DNA of 9,760 bases from Candidatus Latescibacterota bacterium (GTDB lineage Bacteria > Latescibacterota > UBA2968 > UBA8231), in the NCBI GenBank assembly GCA_022827165.1, contig JAJDTN010000447.1, forward strand, positions 1-9,760, read 5' to 3'. The translations under genes were made by a program, and so were the position numbers. The notes below the pieces were generated by a model, which was not told the DNA's origin, searched no databases, and worked only from the letters and a program-made list of their open reading frames with translations. Below are positions 6,923 to 9,760 of this stretch, piece by piece (positions within the stretch are counted from its first letter, which is position 1; every line of letters begins with the position of its first letter).

Positions 6923-6935
6923 CCGGGCGGCGTGC

Positions 6936-6964
6936 AGCATAGCCGGCCGCCGGGGGCCCCGCAA
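6936..6964 (-). promoter_or_regulatory. Sigma70-like promoter for the mannonate-dehydratase-like gene
   Basis: Read on the minus strand, TTGCGG (6964-6959) is separated by exactly 17 bp from TATGCT (6941-6936). Each box matches four of six consensus bases. The predicted start near 6929 gives a leader of about 36 nt to the ATG at 6893. The spacer is almost pure G/C, which makes the AT-containing boxes stand out. Confidence 0.5.
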
Positions 6965-6973
6965 TCCCGCCGC

Positions 6974-7003
6974 TTGACGCCCGAAACCGGGCCGTCCTAT
7001 ATC
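6974..7003 (+). promoter_or_regulatory. Sigma70-like promoter for the DUF5069-like gene
   Basis: TTGACG at 6974-6979 matches five of six -35 bases. It is followed by 18 bp and TATATC (6998-7003), or by 17 bp and CTATAT (6997-7002). The predicted start near 7010 gives a leader of roughly 50 nt. It lies back to back with the minus-strand promoter at 6936-6964, so the 169-bp gap 6894-7062 is a divergent promoter region. I see nothing else in that gap apart from the GGTATC repeat. Confidence 0.6.
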
Positions 7004-7062
7004 TCCGCCCCCCTCAACCCCTTACAGGGCCTCCCCTCACGGCCCGCATTGGAGGAACGAAC

Positions 7063-7500
7063 ATGGGCACGATTCCACTGATCAGCTCGGACCTGGCCGG
7101 TCCCCTCGGGGCCATCCACCTGCCGAGGCTGTGGTCGAAGGTGCTGCTGAGCGCCAAGGGACAGCTCGAGGACGGCTACGACGAGTGCGGCCAGGGCTTC
7201 GACCAGATGGTCCTCGACGGCCTCGGCATCGACCGCGACGCCGCCGTGGGCTACATCAAGTCCAACCTGCCCACCTATGCCCAGTTCGAGGCCTGGGTCG
7301 TGCAGCAGCGGGGCGGCAGCATTTCCCAGGACGAGATCGACGCCTCCAACGCCGCCATCCGCGGCTATGACCACGACGACGACACCCGGGGCTCGATCCT
7401 GTCGGCCGCCGGCGTCGCCGACGACGGCTCGATCCTCGACGCGGTGAACCTCAACAACCTCGACGACTGGACGGAGATGCACGCCGCCGTCACCGGCTGA
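7063..7500 (+). CDS. DUF5069-like small protein of unknown function
   Basis: This is a soluble 145-residue protein with no signal peptide or membrane segment. The block at residues 20-50 (HLPRLWSKVLLSAKGQL, then GYDECGQGFDQMVL) and the later TYAQFEAWV at 71-79 fit my memory of DUF5069 proteins: LPR..K start, GYxxCxxGxDQ middle, and a final WV helix. The function of that family is not known. GGAGG at 7051-7055 lies 7 nt before the ATG, and a good sigma70-like promoter is upstream, so the gene appears to be transcribed on its own and fairly strongly. The C-terminal part (residues 100-145) is acidic and rich in Asp and Asn (DHDDD, NLNNLDDW). It converges on the glycoside-hydrolase-like gene with a 25-bp gap that holds no clear terminator. 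The gene is certainly real; the family name is my recognition and needs a profile search. Confidence 0.75.
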   Translation: MGTIPLISSDLAGPLGAIHLPRLWSKVLLSAKGQLEDGYDECGQGFDQMVLDGLGIDRDAAVGYIKSNLPTYAQFEAWVVQQRGGSISQDEIDASNAAIRGYDHDDDTRGSILSAAGVADDGSILDAVNLNNLDDWTEMHAAVTG

Positions 7501-7525
7501 GCCCGGCCGCCCGCCCGCCGCGCTC

Positions 7526-9472
7526 TTAGTAGATGTAGCGGTCGCGCACGTGGCGGGCGATGCGCTCCACCGTGTCCTGGGTGCCGGCGATGGCGTCGTG
7601 GACGCGCTGGTTCCACGGCTCCGGCCCCAGGTGTGAGCGCCAGGCCCGGATCGCCTCGACGTTGGCCTTCCCGGCCTCCTCCAGATCTTCCACGCGGTTC
7701 ATGAGCCCGCGCTGACCGGCCTCCGAGGTCCGGTCGGCGTGGGCCATTTCGTGGGCGATCCTCCAGACCGCCCGGATCAGGGCCACGTACGAGCCCACCA
7801 CTTCGGTGGCCAGCGCCAGGTCCCCGCGCTCCAATCCCACCACCAGCTCGGCCGCCTTCCGGCAGATCTCCAGCTTCGCCTCGAACTCCTCCTCGCAGGA
7901 GAAGTGGCGGAACATGCCGTCGCCGAAGCGCGGCGCCCGTCCTTCCTCCACCATCGCCGCCGCGTGGCCCCAGGACCAGCACATGGGGAAGTCGGAGTCG
8001 TACACGTCGAACTCGACCTGGCCGAGCAGCTCGGCCCAGGCGCCGACGGCGGCCGGGTCCGAGATACCCTCGCGCGTGGCCCAGGCCTCGGCGAACTCCT
8101 GGACGCTGCGGCCGCCGGGGTTCCAGGCGTACTCGGCCAGGGCGCTGACGCTGAAGCCGCTGGTCTGGCGGGTCAGGTTGCCCCAGGCCATCATGCCGTA
8201 GGCGCCGGCGTAGCCCCGCCGCGCCAGCTGCGCCGCGAAGTCCCGCACCCGCTGGGCCGAGAACTGGGGCACCTTGAACTCCGGCGTGTCGACGTTGCCG
8301 TAGGCCTGCAGGGGCATGTCGTAGCTGGCGATCCAGCGTCCGGCGGCGGCGGCGGCGTCGAGGCAGGGGTTGGCGAAGCGGTCCCGCGGCAGGTTGCGCC
8401 AGCGCTCCATGGCGGTGGCGCAGGCGCGCTCGAAGCGCACCTCCTGCGGCAGTTCCGCCAGGACACGCTCGTCCTGCTCCGGGGTGGTGGTGGAGGAGAA
8501 GATGCGGATCACCAGGCCCGGGTGGTCGCGGCGGGCGCGCTCCCAGGCGGCGACGAAAGCGCGGGTCTCCAGCACGAACTGGCCCACGGGGGTGCAGCGC
8601 TCGCACTGGCACTGGCAGGGCCGCTCGCTGAGCCAGCAGCTGATCTCGCCGGCCCCCTGCTCACAGATGGAGAGCATCCACTCGGTGAGCAGGTCGACGA
8701 GGACCGGCTCCGAGGCGCACGGCGCCCGGTGCTGGTTGCCGAGCTTGTGGGCGAAGTAGCGCCCCGCCAGGGCCTCGTCGCCCTTGCCGGCCAGCTCCGG
8801 GTAGGCGCGGAAGATCCCGGTGTCGTGGAGGAAGTTCAGGTGCGAGATCAGCGGCACGTAGTTGAATCCGCGCCGCCGCGCCCGCTCCATGAGATCGGCG
8901 TCGATCTGCGCCGACACCGGCCGGCCTCGCTCCACCTGTCCCAGGGAGACGTCGGCCATCTTGCCGTAGTTGAGCTTGAGGCCGGCCATCCACGGCACCC
9001 AGCCGGGCGCGTCGGGGAAGTTCCAGACGCCGCGCTCCTCGATCTCCGGCCAGTCGGCGATCTCGGGTAGCGGGACCTCCAGGTCGTCGGCGCCGGCCGA
9101 CGCGTCGAGGAGCAGGGCCAGGGTGACGGCGCCGTAGAAGGCCCCCACGCTCGAGCCGCCGGCGATGACGATCTCCTCCGCCGAGGGGGAGGTGATCACG
9201 TAGGCCTGCCCGCGATGGCGGGCGCCGGCCAGGCGGTCCTCCGGGACGGCGTCGAGGTCGTTGATCCGGCCGAGGGTGACGGTGAGCCGCGGCTCCCCCT
9301 CGCAGGGCTGGCCCACCGCCTCGGTGAGGAGAGCGACGGCCTCCTCCAGGACCTCGTCGGCGGGTCCGGCGGCGGCGACGCGGATCGCGGTTCGCGGGCA
9401 TTTCACCGAGCCCGGGATCGACACCTGACGGGGCAGGGGCAACAGGTAGCGGAGCCAGTCGGATTCGGTCAC
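7526..9472 (-). CDS. Glycoside-hydrolase-like protein (GH20/GH67-type N-domain, DUF4838-like)
   Basis: This is a predicted carbohydrate-active enzyme of 648 residues. The N-terminal segment (LLPLPRQVSIPG at 10-21, then VIAGGSSVGAFYGAVTL at 102-118) resembles the small domain in front of GH20 and GH67 catalytic barrels. Residues about 140-430 look like a (beta/alpha)8 barrel (WPEIEERGVWNFPD, GFNYVPLISHLNF, YAGAYGMMAWGN). It includes WLSERPCQCQCERC at 280-293, close to the Cys cluster of DUF4838-type proteins. Glu283 is a candidate catalytic acid, but I cannot assign the pair. The C-terminal part is helical and contains HEMAH at 574-578. No signal peptide is seen, so it probably acts inside the cell on an imported oligosaccharide. 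The frame stays open to 9649, but an ATG there would overlap the divergent gene at 9617. The GTG at 9472 has GGAAGG 5 nt upstream and begins right before the domain. If it is an alpha-glucuronidase-like enzyme it would pair well with the UxuA-like gene. Confidence 0.75.
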   Translation of the reverse strand: MTESDWLRYLLPLPRQVSIPGSVKCPRTAIRVAAAGPADEVLEEAVALLTEAVGQPCEGEPRLTVTLGRINDLDAVPEDRLAGARHRGQAYVITSPSAEEIVIAGGSSVGAFYGAVTLALLLDASAGADDLEVPLPEIADWPEIEERGVWNFPDAPGWVPWMAGLKLNYGKMADVSLGQVERGRPVSAQIDADLMERARRRGFNYVPLISHLNFLHDTGIFRAYPELAGKGDEALAGRYFAHKLGNQHRAPCASEPVLVDLLTEWMLSICEQGAGEISCWLSERPCQCQCERCTPVGQFVLETRAFVAAWERARRDHPGLVIRIFSSTTTPEQDERVLAELPQEVRFERACATAMERWRNLPRDRFANPCLDAAAAAGRWIASYDMPLQAYGNVDTPEFKVPQFSAQRVRDFAAQLARRGYAGAYGMMAWGNLTRQTSGFSVSALAEYAWNPGGRSVQEFAEAWATREGISDPAAVGAWAELLGQVEFDVYDSDFPMCWSWGHAAAMVEEGRAPRFGDGMFRHFSCEEEFEAKLEICRKAAELVVGLERGDLALATEVVGSYVALIRAVWRIAHEMAHADRTSEAGQRGLMNRVEDLEEAGKANVEAIRAWRSHLGPEPWNQRVHDAIAGTQDTVERIARHVRDRYIY

Positions 9473-9477
9473 GGTGG

Positions 9478-9483
9478 CCTTCC
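9478..9483 (-). promoter_or_regulatory. Shine-Dalgarno site supporting the GTG start of the glycoside-hydrolase-like gene
   Basis: On the minus strand GGAAGG stands 5 nt before the in-frame GTG at 9472-9470. The closer ATG at 9485 is in another frame. This is the main reason for choosing GTG over the far upstream in-frame ATG at 9649. Confidence 0.55.
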
Positions 9484-9559
9484 ATCGGGAATGGGGGAGA
9501 GGGCGGGGAGAACGAAGGGCCGCGCCGAGGGGGGATTCAAGGGTGAGCGGCGCCGGCGA

Positions 9560-9588
9560 TTGAAGATCCCATCCCCCCGGCGTACACT
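9560..9588 (+). promoter_or_regulatory. Sigma70-like promoter for the phytanoyl-CoA dioxygenase gene
   Basis: TTGAAG (9560-9565) is followed after exactly 17 bp by TACACT (9583-9588); each box matches four of six consensus bases. The predicted start near 9595 gives a leader of about 22 nt to the ATG at 9617. The 144-bp gap 9473-9616 should also hold the minus-strand promoter of the glycoside-hydrolase-like gene, but I could not find a convincing pair of boxes for it. Confidence 0.5.
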
Positions 9589-9616
9589 TGCCCGCCACCC
9601 GAGGCGAAGAGGCCGG

Positions 9617-9760
9617 ATGCTCACTTCCGAACAGATCGAGCGGTTCCACGAGGACGGGTTCCTCAACAGCGGACCCGTCCTGCAGGAGAGCGAGGTCGCC
9701 GGGATCACGGCAGGTCTCGAGGAGATCCTGGAGATCGGCCCCGACGGCTTCGCCGAGGGC
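9617..9760 (+). CDS. Phytanoyl-CoA dioxygenase (PhyH) family protein, N-terminal fragment cut by window end
   Basis: Only the first 48 residues are present. They begin with LTSEQIERFHEDGFL, the characteristic opening of PhyH-type Fe(II)/2-oxoglutarate oxygenases, followed by a helix (SEVAGITAGLEEILE). The family hydroxylates fatty-acyl-CoA or many small metabolites using O2 and 2-oxoglutarate in the cytoplasm. The HxD...H iron site lies beyond the right edge, so activity cannot be judged. GAGG at 9609-9612 lies 4 nt before the ATG and a promoter is visible at 9560-9588. The gene is divergent from the glycoside-hydrolase-like gene. PhyH proteins are often abundant in Latescibacterota- and Poribacteria-like genomes, which fits the rest of the window (general knowledge, not shown here). 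Confidence 0.75.
   Translation, partial: MLTSEQIERFHEDGFLNSGPVLQESEVAGITAGLEEILEIGPDGFAEG

Noticed and set aside
3330..6977. 1215-codon open frame on the plus strand over the metallohydrolase and mannonate-dehydratase-like genes
   Set aside because: The translation is Arg/Gly/Pro-rich without any family motif and crosses two well-supported genes. Long empty frames are expected at this GC content.
7493..7525. GC-rich 25-bp convergent gap after the DUF5069-like gene, checked for a terminator
   Set aside because: Only a 5-bp imperfect stem (CCGGC TGA GCCCGG) and no T-run were seen; too weak to call.
7739..9070. 443-codon plus-strand open frame opposite the glycoside-hydrolase-like gene
   Set aside because: It is an antisense shadow with no domain. 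The minus strand carries continuous family-like blocks.
9473..9649. Upstream in-frame extension of the glycoside-hydrolase-like gene to the ATG at 9649
   Set aside because: It would overlap the divergent PhyH gene, cross that gene's promoter, add low-complexity sequence with no signal peptide, and ignore the GTG with a Shine-Dalgarno site at 9472.

Overview
This window is very GC-rich DNA (by eye around 70 %), densely packed with genes, with bacterial Shine-Dalgarno sites and sigma70-like promoter boxes. It shows no rRNA, tRNA, CRISPR array, insertion sequence or phage gene. The gene content (CehA/McbA-type PHP hydrolase, divergent mannonate dehydratase, glycoside-hydrolase-like protein with a Cys cluster, DUF5069-like protein, phytanoyl-CoA dioxygenase) resembles uncultivated or environmental bacteria of the Latescibacterota / Poribacteria / Planctomycetes type. 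That placement is inference, not proof. The first gene, an archaeal-type phosphopantothenate synthetase, is the one that does not fit an ordinary bacterium.

Layout. (1) Positions 2-5892, plus strand: a five-gene operon that enters from the left edge. It encodes 4-phosphopantoate--beta-alanine ligase (5'-truncated), a D-2-hydroxyacid dehydrogenase, a class II HpcH/HpaI aldolase, a PLP fold-type II threonine/serine-dehydratase-like enzyme, and an 843-residue CehA/McbA-like metallohydrolase. All four junctions are 4-bp ATGA stop/start overlaps (the first may instead use a start 6 nt further in), so the genes are probably translationally coupled. (2) A strong hairpin at 5871-5904 separates this operon from a convergent minus-strand UxuA-like mannonate dehydratase (5913-6893). 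(3) The 169-bp gap 6894-7062 holds two divergent promoters, one for the uxuA-like gene and one for a small DUF5069-like gene (7063-7500). (4) A minus-strand glycoside-hydrolase-like gene (7526-9472, GTG start) converges on the DUF5069-like gene with a 25-bp gap. (5) The 144-bp gap 9473-9616 carries a promoter for a phytanoyl-CoA dioxygenase gene that starts at 9617 and runs off the right edge.

Working together (inference). The uxuA-like enzyme, the glycoside-hydrolase-like protein and the aldolase could belong to uronate or modified-sugar breakdown (uronoside -> aldonate -> 2-keto-3-deoxy acid -> pyruvate + aldehyde), with the dehydrogenase reducing the resulting 2-oxo acid. An alternative reading of the operon is that the dehydrogenase and aldolase supply (phospho)pantoate to the phosphopantothenate synthetase, as stand-ins for PanE and PanB. 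The sequence alone does not decide between these.
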